A stretch of 63,308 nt of DNA from Phycisphaerae bacterium (GTDB taxonomy: Bacteria; Planctomycetota; Phycisphaerae; SM23-33), in the NCBI GenBank assembly GCA_011050235.1, contig DRGC01000093.1, forward strand, positions 1 through 63,308, read 5' to 3'. A program made the translations under genes and the position numbers. Below are positions 1 to 8,110 of the stretch, in pieces; the stretch's first letter is position 1; the number at the start of each line of letters is the position of its first letter. The notes beneath the pieces are model-generated. The model did not search any database. It was not told where the DNA came from and worked only from the letters and a program-made list of their open reading frames with translations.

Positions 1-2
1 AA

Positions 3-272
3 TGGTTCGGCCGCGACATTCCCGTCTGGCCCGATCGGCTGGCCGAGGTCGTTGAACGTATCGACCCCAACACCGCCTCGGTCGCGTCGTTGCAGAGGCT
101 CAGGGGAATCGGCCGGGCCAAGGCCGAGGCCATCGTCGCCTATCGCCGGACCCACGGCGGACGACCTTTCGCCCGGGCCGACGACCTGACGGCCGTGCGA
201 GGGATCGGAAACGGCATTATGCGGCGCATCCATACGCATCTGACGCTGCCGCCGAGTGCGAAGCGGCGTTGA
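3..272 (+). CDS. ComEA-like helix-hairpin-helix protein, 5' partial
   Basis: The frame is open from the left edge, so the start lies outside the window; 89 residues are visible. The C-terminal two thirds hold two helix-hairpin-helix units, LRGIGRAKAEAIVAYR and VRGIGNGIMRRI, separated by a segment (FARADDLTAVRGIG) typical of ComEA-type double HhH DNA-binding domains. Such domains bind double-stranded DNA non-specifically in competence or in small secreted proteins. Without the N-terminus I cannot tell whether it has a signal peptide or membrane anchor. The stop codon overlaps the -35 element of the promoter proposed for the next gene. Confidence 0.75.
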   Translation, partial: WFGRDIPVWPDRLAEVVERIDPNTASVASLQRLRGIGRAKAEAIVAYRRTHGGRPFARADDLTAVRGIGNGIMRRIHTHLTLPPSAKRR

Positions 273-296
273 AATTGCCCTACGGGCCGGCATAAT
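269..296 (+). promoter_or_regulatory. Sigma70-type promoter, leaderless for the CPBP protease
   Basis: TTGAAA at 269-274 and CATAAT at 291-296 are separated by 16 bp. The -10 ends only 6 nt before the ATG at 303, so initiation about 7 nt downstream would fall at the start codon itself. No Shine-Dalgarno sequence is present. This is inference from sequence only. Confidence 0.5.
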
Positions 297-302
297 ACCT
301 CC

Positions 303-1031
303 ATGCCGACCAAGCCGCCCCCGGACCTCCACAAGAACCGCTACCTGCACCAGGCGATGCGCCCAGTGCACATGCTGGTGTTCGTCGCGCCATTGCTGGC
401 GATGTTTCACATCCGCCTCATCGGACTCAACACCAGCGAGTTGCTGGCCCACCGGCACATCGGCGAGGTGCTGAACTTCTTCGGGGCCACCGGGTGGTTC
501 CTGCCGGGCCTGGCGGTCGTAGCGGTCCTGCTTGGCCAACAGGTGGTCGGGCGACACCGTTGGCGAATCCGCCCGCTCGTGCCGGTGATGATGGTCGCCG
601 AATCGATCGCGTGGATGTTGCCGTTGGTGGCGTTGGCCCACCTGGCCGGGCGGCTGGTCGCCAGCCAACCCGTTGATGAGAGCATCTTCACCACGCTGTC
701 GCTGTCGATAGGGGCCGGCATCTATGAGGAGTTCCTGTTCCGGCAGGTGCTGATCGGCGTGGCGCTGCTGATCTTCGTCGATGTGTTCGATCTGCCCAAA
801 CAGACCGTCGCCATAGTCGCCATGGGGGTCGCGGCAATAGCCTTCAGCCTCTATCACCCGGACGTCTGGAGCGGCCGAGAGATGTTCTCGGGCCAGTTGC
901 TGTGGACGTCGGCGGTTTTCAAGGCAGTGGCGGGGCTTTATCTCGGGGCGGTGTTTCTGCTGAGAGGCTACGGCATCGTGGTGGGCGCCCACGCGCTGTA
1001 CAACATCTACGTGGCGTTCTGGGGTGCGTGA
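303..1031 (+). CDS. CPBP family intramembrane metalloprotease
   Basis: A 242-residue, strongly hydrophobic protein with several predicted membrane spans. It carries the CPBP (CAAX protease and bacteriocin-processing, ABI) motifs in order: YEEFLFR with paired glutamates at 142-143 and arginine at 147, FSLYH with a histidine at 185, and HALYN with histidine 230 and asparagine 234. These residues form the intramembrane active site in the family. The natural substrate is unknown; relatives act in protein maturation or self-immunity. The ATG at 303 follows a promoter with almost no leader. The next gene, purC, is convergent and ends 4 bp beyond the stop. Confidence 0.85.
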   Translation: MPTKPPPDLHKNRYLHQAMRPVHMLVFVAPLLAMFHIRLIGLNTSELLAHRHIGEVLNFFGATGWFLPGLAVVAVLLGQQVVGRHRWRIRPLVPVMMVAESIAWMLPLVALAHLAGRLVASQPVDESIFTTLSLSIGAGIYEEFLFRQVLIGVALLIFVDVFDLPKQTVAIVAMGVAAIAFSLYHPDVWSGREMFSGQLLWTSAVFKAVAGLYLGAVFLLRGYGIVVGAHALYNIYVAFWGA

Positions 1032-1035
1032 ACGG

Positions 1036-1932
1036 CTAGGCCCAGGGGAACTTCTGCCCGGTCAGGCGGGTGTAGGCCTCGATATAGCGCGCGCGGGTCT
1101 TCTGAACGATCTCGGCCGGTAACGGCGGGGCCGGCGGCTTGCGGTCGAACTTGATCTTGTCCAGATAATCGCGAACGAACTGCTTGTCGAAACTGGGCTG
1201 AGACTTGCCCGGCTTGTAGCCATCCACCGGCCAAAACCGTGACGAGTCCGGCGTCAGGAGCTCGTCGATGAGCATCAGCATCCCGTCGCTGTCCCGGCCG
1301 AACTCGAACTTGGTATCCGCCAGGATAATGCCCTTCTCGGCGGCGAAATCGTGGGCCTTGCTGTATATCGCCAGCGACTTGTCGCGCAGCTCGGTCATCA
1401 CGTCCTTGCCGACAACGTCGCATGCCCCGTCGAAGGTGATGTTCTCATCGTGCTCGCCGTGCTGGGCCTTGGTGGCGGGGGTGAAAATCAGCTCGGGCAG
1501 CTTGGACCCCTGCTTGAGCTTGGCCGGCAGATCGAGGCCGCACACGCGCCCGTTCTGCTTGTATTCGCGCCAGCCCGACCCGGCCAGGTAGCCGCGCACG
1601 ACACACTCGACCGGCACGACCTCGGCTTTCTTGCACAGCATAAACCGCCCGTCCATTTCATCGCTCTGGAACGGCTCGGGCAGATCCTTCATGGCCGTGC
1701 TGAGAACGTGGTTCGGACAGACGTCCTGAAGCATCGCAAACCAGAAACGGCTGATCTGCGTCAGCACGCGGCCCTTGTCGGGGATGCCGTTGGGCATGAC
1801 CACGTCATACGCGCTGATGCGGTCGGTGGCGACGAGCAGCACCCCTTCGGGCAGTTCGTAGATATCGCGCACCTTGCCGCTGCGCTTCGGGAAATTCTCG
1901 ACGGCGGTCGTTAACAAGGCCGTGCTCTTCAT
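1036..1932 (-). CDS. purC: Phosphoribosylaminoimidazole-succinocarboxamide synthase (SAICAR synthetase)
   Basis: A 298-residue SAICAR synthetase, which ligates aspartate to CAIR with ATP in de novo purine synthesis. The N-terminus has the family signature GKVRDIYELPEGVLLVATDR, and VVRGYLAGSGW and DELLTPDSSRFW follow in the right order; the longer eukaryotic/Planctomycete-like form of the enzyme is suggested. I chose the ATG at 1932 because AGAAGGA lies 8 nt upstream and the motif begins directly after it; the frame stays open further upstream into the amidase gene, but that stretch shows no homology. It is the last gene of a minus-strand run starting at metG. Confidence 0.95.
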   Translation of the reverse strand: MKSTALLTTAVENFPKRSGKVRDIYELPEGVLLVATDRISAYDVVMPNGIPDKGRVLTQISRFWFAMLQDVCPNHVLSTAMKDLPEPFQSDEMDGRFMLCKKAEVVPVECVVRGYLAGSGWREYKQNGRVCGLDLPAKLKQGSKLPELIFTPATKAQHGEHDENITFDGACDVVGKDVMTELRDKSLAIYSKAHDFAAEKGIILADTKFEFGRDSDGMLMLIDELLTPDSSRFWPVDGYKPGKSQPSFDKQFVRDYLDKIKFDRKPPAPPLPAEIVQKTRARYIEAYTRLTGQKFPWA

Positions 1933-1942
1933 GCTAGTCCTT

Positions 1943-2980
1943 CTACCGTCCTGCCCTCGCCGCGTCAAGATTGTTTCCGGTCGGGCGGCGCGGCGGTATC
2001 GTCGCCATCGCGCGAACAATACCCTTGGCGACCGCCGCAGCCAGAAGGCGTTGATAGCTGTCGCGCACCAGGAGGGCCGCTTCATGCGAGTTCGACAGGA
2101 ACCCCAGTTCCACCAGCGCCGATGGACACGTTGTCCGCACGAGCACGCGGAAGTTCGCCTCGCGCACGCCGCGGTTGGCCGCGCCGGTAACCGCCATCTC
2201 CTGCAAAATCGCCTCGGCCAGCGCCACCGACGCGGAATCCGGGTTACGGGCGGTAAATACCTCGTAGCCGTTGGCCGAGGAGTTCTCGGCGGAGTTTGAG
2301 TGAATGCTCACGAACAACCTCGCCCGCGCACGGTTGGCGATAGCCGCCCGTTCGTTCAGCCCCAAGGGCGCATCGTCGGACCGTGTCAGGATCACGGGCA
2401 CGTTCCGGCTGCGCAGCAGTCGCGCCACTTCCAGCGCGACCGGCAGGTTGATGTCCTTTTCCAAGACGCCGTTGACACCGCGCGCCCCGACATTCTTGCC
2501 GTCCTGGCCGGCATCGATGACGACTGGGGGAGACGGCTCGGCCGGAGGCAGACGCCTCGGTGGAGAGGGTTTGGGCTGGGTCGCTCGGCGCCGCCGCCGG
2601 GCCGACGCCAGCGCCCGGCGGATGGGGTTCTCTATCTCCAGCGGCACGAACAGCAGTTCCCCGATCGGTGCGATCCCGCCGTCCCGCCAGACGCTCTGGC
2701 CGTTAACGTAGACCTGGCCGTCGGGGTCTGAAGTGAACCGAACAGTATTGGCTCGCCCATCGCGCAAGGCGGCGCGGTCCACGTCGGCCGAGACCACCTC
2801 CATGTCCAGCCGCCACGCCAGTTGGTAGATGCTGACCGATCCATAGGGCGCCAACAACACGTCGTGGTGGGCCGTGTGGTCAGGGGCCCACGGATCCCAT
2901 GCTTCGCACCCGCCGGCCGTCGCCAAGGCCACTGCCGAGACCATTACCCACCTGATGATTTGCCAGCGTGCGATGCGCAT
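1943..2980 (-). CDS. N-acetylmuramoyl-L-alanine amidase family protein (Amidase_3), first zinc His replaced
   Basis: A 345-residue exported protein: a hydrophobic N-terminal segment ends in TAGGC, a plausible but imperfect lipobox (Cys25). Residues about 40-120 hold a small beta-rich region; residues about 152-335 match the AmiC/Amidase_3 peptidoglycan hydrolase fold. Three of four expected active-site positions are intact: Glu174 (LEKDINL), His227 (SIHSNS) and Glu291 (ALVELGFLSN). The fourth is not: the usual DPGHGG motif reads DAGQDG, with Gln159 (CAG at 2504-2506) in place of the zinc-binding histidine. Activity is therefore doubtful; a binding or regulatory role is possible. It lies between the small membrane protein gene and purC, 10 bp from the latter. 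Confidence 0.85.
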   Translation of the reverse strand: MRIARWQIIRWVMVSAVALATAGGCEAWDPWAPDHTAHHDVLLAPYGSVSIYQLAWRLDMEVVSADVDRAALRDGRANTVRFTSDPDGQVYVNGQSVWRDGGIAPIGELLFVPLEIENPIRRALASARRRRRATQPKPSPPRRLPPAEPSPPVVIDAGQDGKNVGARGVNGVLEKDINLPVALEVARLLRSRNVPVILTRSDDAPLGLNERAAIANRARARLFVSIHSNSAENSSANGYEVFTARNPDSASVALAEAILQEMAVTGAANRGVREANFRVLVRTTCPSALVELGFLSNSHEAALLVRDSYQRLLAAAVAKGIVRAMATIPPRRPTGNNLDAARAGR

Positions 2981-2992
2981 AGGACCGTCCAG

Positions 2993-3205
2993 TCAGGAAG
3001 ATGACAGTTGCCCCGTCAGCCAGCAGGTGACCAGGAACGCCAACCAGCCGGCGATCAGGACACCCATCAACAGCCATCTCCACATCGGTCGGCTGGAGGC
3101 GCAGTCGGGGATGCCGTCGACGACATCCACCGGCGGCGGGGGCGGCGGCGCCTGGGGGCAAGCCGGGCGGGCCTTGGAAGGGGGATGTTTGCGTTTGCGG
3201 CTCAT
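2993..3205 (-). CDS. Small proline-rich single-pass membrane protein, hypothetical
   Basis: A 70-residue protein. The N-terminal half is basic and then proline-rich (KHPPSKARP, then PQAPPPPPPVD); residues about 42-65 form one hydrophobic helix (WRWLLMGVLIAGWLAFLVTC). I do not recognise a family. Its start overlaps the stop of the Minf_1886-like gene by 4 bp and the amidase gene starts 12 bp after its stop, so it is co-transcribed in the metG operon. The topology suggests an N-in cytoplasmic tail with a short periplasmic end. The compact overlaps support a real gene. Confidence 0.6.
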   Translation of the reverse strand: MSRKRKHPPSKARPACPQAPPPPPPVDVVDGIPDCASSRPMWRWLLMGVLIAGWLAFLVTCWLTGQLSSS

Positions 3206-3585
3206 GTCTTGAGTTCGAATGCGCCAGTCGCCGCGAACGCCTCGTTGAAGTCGTAGACGTCTCGGAAGTCCTGGATGTTGTCGTCGGGCGTCCGTCCCCA
3301 GACGTCATGATCGATCAGCAGATAGACCATCTGCCCGAAGTCGATCGTCGTGTGGATGTTCCATCGCCGCAGGACGGTCGCGGCCAGTCCCCCCCACCGG
3401 CTGACGGCTATGTCGCGCAGGGCCAGGCAGATTTCCTCGCCGGTGACGTGCTGCGAGCGCCTGGTGAGTTCGCCGTGGCGCTTGCGGGCGGCTCGCCTTA
3501 GGCCATCGTTGAGAAAGGTGTAGGCCGCCAGTGGGTAACGACCGTCCTCCAACAGAACCTTTTCAATATTCACGTCGCTGGGCAT
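3202..3585 (-). CDS. Minf_1886 family conserved protein of unknown function
   Basis: A 127-residue protein with features I associate with the Minf_1886 / Planctomycetes-Verrucomicrobia-restricted family: YPLAAYTFLNDGLR near the N-terminus, HVTGEEICLALRDIA in the middle and DFRDVYDFNEAF near the end. No function is known. The ATG at 3585 comes one nucleotide after the metG stop and has AGGAG 8 nt upstream, inside the metG end; a GTG nine nt further up is too close to that ribosome binding site. The tight junction indicates translational coupling to metG. Confidence 0.8.
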   Translation of the reverse strand: MPSDVNIEKVLLEDGRYPLAAYTFLNDGLRRAARKRHGELTRRSQHVTGEEICLALRDIAVSRWGGLAATVLRRWNIHTTIDFGQMVYLLIDHDVWGRTPDDNIQDFRDVYDFNEAFAATGAFELKT

Positions 3586-3586
3586 C

Positions 3587-5146
3587 TCACACACTCCTGG
3601 GAAACAGTCCCTCGCCTTTGTTCACACCGGCGCCCGCCGGCAACACGCCCCACCGGCCGACCTCGTCCAACGTCCGCCCTTGGCGCTGCCAGCCAAGCTG
3701 GTCCAGCCCGCGGACGGTCGTCTCCGGCATGAAGGGCTCCAGATATACTAACACAATACGGACCGCCTCGCCGCAGGTATACAGGATCATCTCCAGCCGC
3801 TGGCGCTGGGACGGATCCTTGGCCAGCTTGAACGGCTCGGTGGCGTCGATGAACCGGTTGGTCGCATCGACGACCGCCATCACCTTATCCAGATAGGTGT
3901 GGAAGGCGCAGGCCGCCATCGCCGGTCCGGCCGAGCTGACCAGGTCCTCGGCTGCGGCGATCACGCCGGCGGCGTCGGCGTCGGCTTGGCCGGCGCCCGG
4001 CACGGCGCCGTCGAAGTATTTGCCGATCATCTTGACCGTCCGGCTGAGCAGGTTGCCCACGCCGTTGGCCAGTTCAGTATTATACAGACCCTTGAGCCCG
4101 TTGCGGGAGAAGTCACCGTCAGCTCCGAACGCCATGGTCCGCAGCAGCACGTAGCGGTAGACGTCGCGGGAGTACTCGCTGCAAATCTGGCGAATCTGCT
4201 CGGCGGAAACGAAGTTGCCCAGGCTCTTGGACATCTTGCGTCCCTCGGCCGTCCACCACCCATGGGCAAACACGCCCTTGGGCAGCGGGATGTCCAGCGA
4301 CTTGAGGATGCAGGGCCAATAGACCGTGTGGAACCACAGGATGTCCTTGCCGACGAGATGCACGTCGGCGGGCCAGTGCCCCTCGAATGCGCCGTCGTGC
4401 TCGTCGCCGATGGGCGGCATGCCCAGAGCGGTGATATAATTGCTCAGCGCGTCGATCCAGACATAAACCGAATGGGCCGGGTCGTTGGGCATGGGGATGC
4501 CCCAGCCGCCGAGTTTCTCCAGCAGGCGCGAGATCGACAGATCATCGACCCCCTGGCGACACTTGCTGAGCACCTCGTTGCGCCGCGCCACGGGCTGCAC
4601 GAACGTCGGGTTGGCCTCGATGTGTTCGATCAGCCACGGAATCCACTTGCTCAGCCGGAAGAAGTAGCTGGGCTCGCCGTATCGCGTCAGGGGCTCGTCG
4701 TTGACAGGGCTCTTGTAGTCGTTCTCGCGGGCGACGGATTCGGTGACGAACTCCTCCTGGCCCTCGTCGTACCAGCCTTCGTACTCGCCGAGGTAGATCT
4801 CGTCGCGATCGACCAGTTGGGTGATCAGCGTCTGAACGCGTTTCTCGTGGCGGGCCTGGCTGGTGCGGATGAAGTCGTCGTAAGAGATGTTCAGGTCGTC
4901 CCAGAGGTCCTGAAAGTGCACCACGACCTCATCGGCGAGTTGCTGGGGGCTGACGCCCTTTTCGCCGGCGGCCTTGACGATCTTGACACCGTGCTCGTCC
5001 GTGCCGGTCAGGAAACGCACGTCCAGCCCGGCGGCCCGGTGGTACCGCGCCAGCACGTCAGCGGCGATCGTCGTGTATGAGTGCCCAATATGGGGCGCAT
5101 CGTTGACGTAGTAAATCGGTGTTGTCACGTAATACGTCTTTGCCAT
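3587..5146 (-). CDS. metG: Methionyl-tRNA synthetase
   Basis: A 519-residue class I aminoacyl-tRNA synthetase charging tRNA-Met. The HIGH motif is PHIGHSY at residues 18-24 and KMSKS is in EGRKMSKSLGNF near residue 310; the anticodon-binding helical domain follows. The connective peptide has no cysteines (GWYDEGQEEFVTES), so the zinc knuckle found in many bacterial MetRS is absent. The C-terminal EMAP-II-like tRNA-binding domain is also absent. It heads a five-gene minus-strand operon ending in purC and is divergent from the ABC transporter gene at 5260. Confidence 0.97.
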   Translation of the reverse strand: MAKTYYVTTPIYYVNDAPHIGHSYTTIAADVLARYHRAAGLDVRFLTGTDEHGVKIVKAAGEKGVSPQQLADEVVVHFQDLWDDLNISYDDFIRTSQARHEKRVQTLITQLVDRDEIYLGEYEGWYDEGQEEFVTESVARENDYKSPVNDEPLTRYGEPSYFFRLSKWIPWLIEHIEANPTFVQPVARRNEVLSKCRQGVDDLSISRLLEKLGGWGIPMPNDPAHSVYVWIDALSNYITALGMPPIGDEHDGAFEGHWPADVHLVGKDILWFHTVYWPCILKSLDIPLPKGVFAHGWWTAEGRKMSKSLGNFVSAEQIRQICSEYSRDVYRYVLLRTMAFGADGDFSRNGLKGLYNTELANGVGNLLSRTVKMIGKYFDGAVPGAGQADADAAGVIAAAEDLVSSAGPAMAACAFHTYLDKVMAVVDATNRFIDATEPFKLAKDPSQRQRLEMILYTCGEAVRIVLVYLEPFMPETTVRGLDQLGWQRQGRTLDEVGRWGVLPAGAGVNKGEGLFPRSV

Positions 5147-5214
5147 AGTCCCACTAGCATGAGAATTGGGCGGGAAAAATCAAGACTTAAGCGCCCGCTC
5201 CGACCGATGCGTGA

Positions 5215-5220
5215 TATAGT
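5215..5220 (+). promoter_or_regulatory. Candidate -10 element for the ABC exporter
   Basis: TATAGT, five of six matches to the sigma70 -10 consensus, lies 39 nt before the ATG at 5260 in the divergent metG/ABC intergenic space. No convincing -35 is seen 16-18 bp upstream. Confidence 0.3.
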
Positions 5221-5259
5221 CAACAGTTTCCAACACCCGTATTGAGAGGCGCCTCTAGG

Positions 5260-7041
5260 ATGTCCCCGCGCAAGGCCCATCGGCCTCTGGAATATGCTTA
5301 TCACAGTCACCGGCCGGTGGCGACGATCTTCTGGCTGATGGACCGCCCGTGGTGGTACTACGCAGTGGCGATCTGTTTCTTCGCCATCAAGCAGTTGCCT
5401 CTCATATTGGTGCCGGTGGCGATGGGGTACACGATCACCGCCCTCCAGGCCGACCCACCACAATGGGTGTTCACCAATCCGTGGTTCATCATCGGGGTCA
5501 TCGCGTTTCTGGTGCAGAATGTTCCCACGAACTTCCTGTACTTTCGCATGATGATCCCCTGCGTGCGCCGGTTGGCCTACCGCCTGCGAGCGGGCATGGT
5601 CCGGCGACTGCAGCAACTGTCGATGGGCTTCCATGACGAGGCTGAGGCGGGGCGACTCCAGGCCAAGCTGCTGCGCGACGTGGATTCGGTGGAAGGCATG
5701 CTGTGGATGACCTTTGAGTCCATCCTGGGCGCCGCCTTCAGCCTGATCACGCCCATTATCTTCACCCTGACCCACGACTCGATCATGATCACCGTATACG
5801 TGGTCATCGTTCCCATCGCGGTCGTCATGCAGCGCATCTTCCGCAAGCCCATCAGGCGCCGGTTCAAGGAATTGCGATTGGCCACCGAGGCCATGAGCGC
5901 CCGGGCGTCTCAGATGATCGAGATGATTCCGATCACACGGGCCCATGCCGTGGAAAAGGAAGAAATGCAGGTCATGCACGACCATCTGGATCAGGTCTAC
6001 CACCAGGGCGTGCGGGCCGATTACACCAACGCTCTCTTCAACGCTCTGGCGTGGATCTCCATGCAACTCCCGCTGGTGGCGTGTCTGGCGTTGGCGTCGT
6101 ATCTCGTCTACATCGGGAAGATCACCGAAGTCGGCATGGTCGCCACCTACACGATGTTCTTCAGGATGATCACCGGTTCGGTGCAGATGCTGCTGGCCCT
6201 GGTGCCCGGCATGGCCCGCGGCGGCGATGCGATCCGGTCCATCGGCGAAGTGCTCGAATGCCCCGACATCGAAGACAACGAGCAGAAGCAGCGCGTTTCA
6301 AGCGTCCGTGGCCGGTTGACATACGACCATGTGACGTTCAACTACCCCAACAGCGACATCCCGGCTGTGAAGGACTTCTCCATCGATATCATCCCCGGCG
6401 AGTGTGTGGCCTTCGTGGGCGAATCCGGCGGCGGCAAAACCACACTGATGGGCCTGGCCATCGGCTTCCGCCGGCCGACGGATGGGCGACTGATGCTCGA
6501 CGGGCTGGACATGGAGCAACTGGACCTGCGGACGTACCGTCAGTTCCTGGCCGTCGTGCCGCAGCGGACGATCCTGCTGGCCGGCACGATCCGCAACAAC
6601 ATTTTGTACGGCCTGGAAGGCGTCAGCGACGAGAGGCTGCGGAAGGTCGTCGAGGCGGCCAACGTCGCCGAGTTCACCGACAAGCTCCCCGACGGGCTGG
6701 ATTCCATGATCGGCGAGCACGGCGCGAAGCTCTCCGGCGGGCAGCAGCAGCGAATCGCCGTCGCGCGGGCATTGATCCGCGACCCCAGAATCATCATCCT
6801 CGACGAGGCCACCAGCGCCCTGGACGTCATCAGCGAAGCCCTCGTTCAAGAAGCCATCAACCGCCTGGTCGCCAACCGCACCACCCTCATCGTCGCCCAC
6901 CGCCTCTCGACGGTCCGCAAGGCCGACCGCATTGTCGTGATGAAAGACGGCCAGTGCATCGAGTGCGGCCCGCCAAAAGAATTGCTGGCCGCAGGCGGAG
7001 AGTTCTCCAAGCTGCACAATCTACAGCAGATGCTTCTATAA
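5260..7041 (+). CDS. ABC transporter, fused permease/ATPase (exporter type)
   Basis: A 593-residue half-transporter. The N-terminal half holds about six membrane spans of the exporter (ABC_membrane) fold; the C-terminal half is a complete ATPase: Walker A GESGGGKTT, Q-loop VPQRTILLAGTIRNNILYG, signature LSGGQQQR, Walker B IIILDEATSALD and H-loop IVAHRLST. It should work as a homodimer or with a partner encoded elsewhere, exporting lipid, peptide or drug; the substrate cannot be read from sequence. The ATG at 5260 is preferred over an in-frame TTG at 5242 because a GAGG lies between them. The stop codon runs straight into a heptamer inverted repeat. Confidence 0.93.
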   Translation: MSPRKAHRPLEYAYHSHRPVATIFWLMDRPWWYYAVAICFFAIKQLPLILVPVAMGYTITALQADPPQWVFTNPWFIIGVIAFLVQNVPTNFLYFRMMIPCVRRLAYRLRAGMVRRLQQLSMGFHDEAEAGRLQAKLLRDVDSVEGMLWMTFESILGAAFSLITPIIFTLTHDSIMITVYVVIVPIAVVMQRIFRKPIRRRFKELRLATEAMSARASQMIEMIPITRAHAVEKEEMQVMHDHLDQVYHQGVRADYTNALFNALAWISMQLPLVACLALASYLVYIGKITEVGMVATYTMFFRMITGSVQMLLALVPGMARGGDAIRSIGEVLECPDIEDNEQKQRVSSVRGRLTYDHVTFNYPNSDIPAVKDFSIDIIPGECVAFVGESGGGKTTLMGLAIGFRRPTDGRLMLDGLDMEQLDLRTYRQFLAVVPQRTILLAGTIRNNILYGLEGVSDERLRKVVEAANVAEFTDKLPDGLDSMIGEHGAKLSGGQQQRIAVARALIRDPRIIILDEATSALDVISEALVQEAINRLVANRTTLIVAHRLSTVRKADRIVVMKDGQCIECGPPKELLAAGGEFSKLHNLQQMLL

Positions 7042-7138
7042 GAATGACCAATTCCCAATGACCAATGTCCAAGAAGCCCGGCTGGACCTTTCGACCGGTT
7101 CGCCCTTTGGTCATTGGTCATTGGGAATTGGTCATTCT
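7041..7138. repeat. Heptamer-array inverted repeat between convergent genes (locus A)
   Basis: The left arm holds four 7-bp units (AATGACC, AATTCCC, AATGACC, AATGTCC; 7043-7070). The right arm holds four complementary units (GGTCATT, GGTCATT, GGGAATT, GGTCATT; 7109-7136). The two arms pair perfectly over 27 bp (7041-7067 with 7112-7138), and the stem includes the last base of the TAA on the plus strand and of the TGA on the minus strand. It fills the whole gap between the two genes, so it could act as a bidirectional 3'-end structure. Confidence 0.9.
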
Positions 7139-8082
7139 CAAAACAGGTTCTCTCTGTACCAATCGATCGACTTGTCCAGCCCTTGCTCGAAGTACATCTC
7201 TGGCTCGTAGCCGATGGTCTGCTTGGCCAGCGATATGTCGGCCAGCGAGTCCTTGACGTCACCGGGCCGTGGATCGGTGTAGTCGGCTTCGAACTGGACG
7301 CCCAGCAGCGAGCGGATCTTGTCGAGAATCTGGTTGAGGGTCGTAGCATGATGGCAGGCGATATTGATGGGCTGGCCCTTGCAGATCTCGCCCGGGGCGT
7401 TGGCGGCCAGCCAGTTGGCGTCGCAGACGTTGTCGATGTAGCAGAAGTCGCGGCTCTGCTCGCCGTCGCCGTAAACGATGGGCTTGTCGCCCTGAAGCGC
7501 CCGGCTGACGAAGGCGGGGATCACGGCCGCATAGGCCCCCTCGGGATCCTGGTGCGGGCCGAAGACGTTGAAATATCGCAGCGACAGCGTCTCCATCCCA
7601 TAGCAGGCGGCGTAGGCCTGAAGGTAATACTCGCACGCCAGTTTGCTGGATGCGTACGGGCTGATGGGCATGGGGACCATGGTCTCGCGCTTGGGCGATT
7701 CGGCCTGGTCGCCGTAGGCGCTGGACGATGCGGCGAAGATCACCCGCTTCACCCCCGCCGCCCGGGCCGCCTCCAGGACGGTAATCGTGCCATTGACGTT
7801 CACATCGTGGCTGGTGACGGGGTCCTCGACGCTGCGGGGCACCGAGCCGAGGGCGGCCTCGTGAAAAATGGCCGCACTACCGGCGACAGCCTTGTCCACC
7901 GTATCGCGGTCGCGGATGTCGCCCTCGATCAATTCGATCCGGTCGGCGATCTCGGCGAGGTTCTCCTGCTTGCCGGTGGCGAAGTTGTCCAGCACGACGA
8001 CATCGTGACCCTTGCCCACCAGGAATCGCGTCAGGTTACAGCCGATAAAGCCGGCCCCTCCGGTTACCAGATACTTCGCCAT
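7138..8082 (-). CDS. NAD-dependent epimerase/dehydratase (NDP-sugar 4-epimerase-like)
   Basis: A 314-residue extended short-chain dehydrogenase. Residues 5-13 give the NAD-binding glycine motif TGGAGFIG; SSSAYG and YASSK (Tyr/Lys catalytic pair) follow. The pattern SPYASSKLACEYYLQAY and RYFNVFGPHQDPEGAYAAVIP resembles UDP-GlcNAc/UDP-glucose 4-epimerases of the WbpP type; exact substrate is inference. It follows a second SDR gene at 8111-9085 with 28 bp between them, so the two probably form an operon supplying nucleotide sugars for surface glycans. Confidence 0.9.
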   Translation of the reverse strand: MAKYLVTGGAGFIGCNLTRFLVGKGHDVVVLDNFATGKQENLAEIADRIELIEGDIRDRDTVDKAVAGSAAIFHEAALGSVPRSVEDPVTSHDVNVNGTITVLEAARAAGVKRVIFAASSSAYGDQAESPKRETMVPMPISPYASSKLACEYYLQAYAACYGMETLSLRYFNVFGPHQDPEGAYAAVIPAFVSRALQGDKPIVYGDGEQSRDFCYIDNVCDANWLAANAPGEICKGQPINIACHHATTLNQILDKIRSLLGVQFEADYTDPRPGDVKDSLADISLAKQTIGYEPEMYFEQGLDKSIDWYRENLF

Positions 8083-8110
8083 GAGTGTTCCTCAACTCAA
8101 CTGGATGTAT

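Noticed and set aside
3899-5080. A 393-codon open frame antisense to metG
   Set aside because: Composition is shadow-like and the opposite strand encodes intact methionyl-tRNA synthetase with HIGH and KMSKS.
7041-7138. Heptamer arrays considered as CRISPR
   Set aside because: Units are 7 bp, contiguous with no spacers, and arms are inverted; no cas genes nearby.
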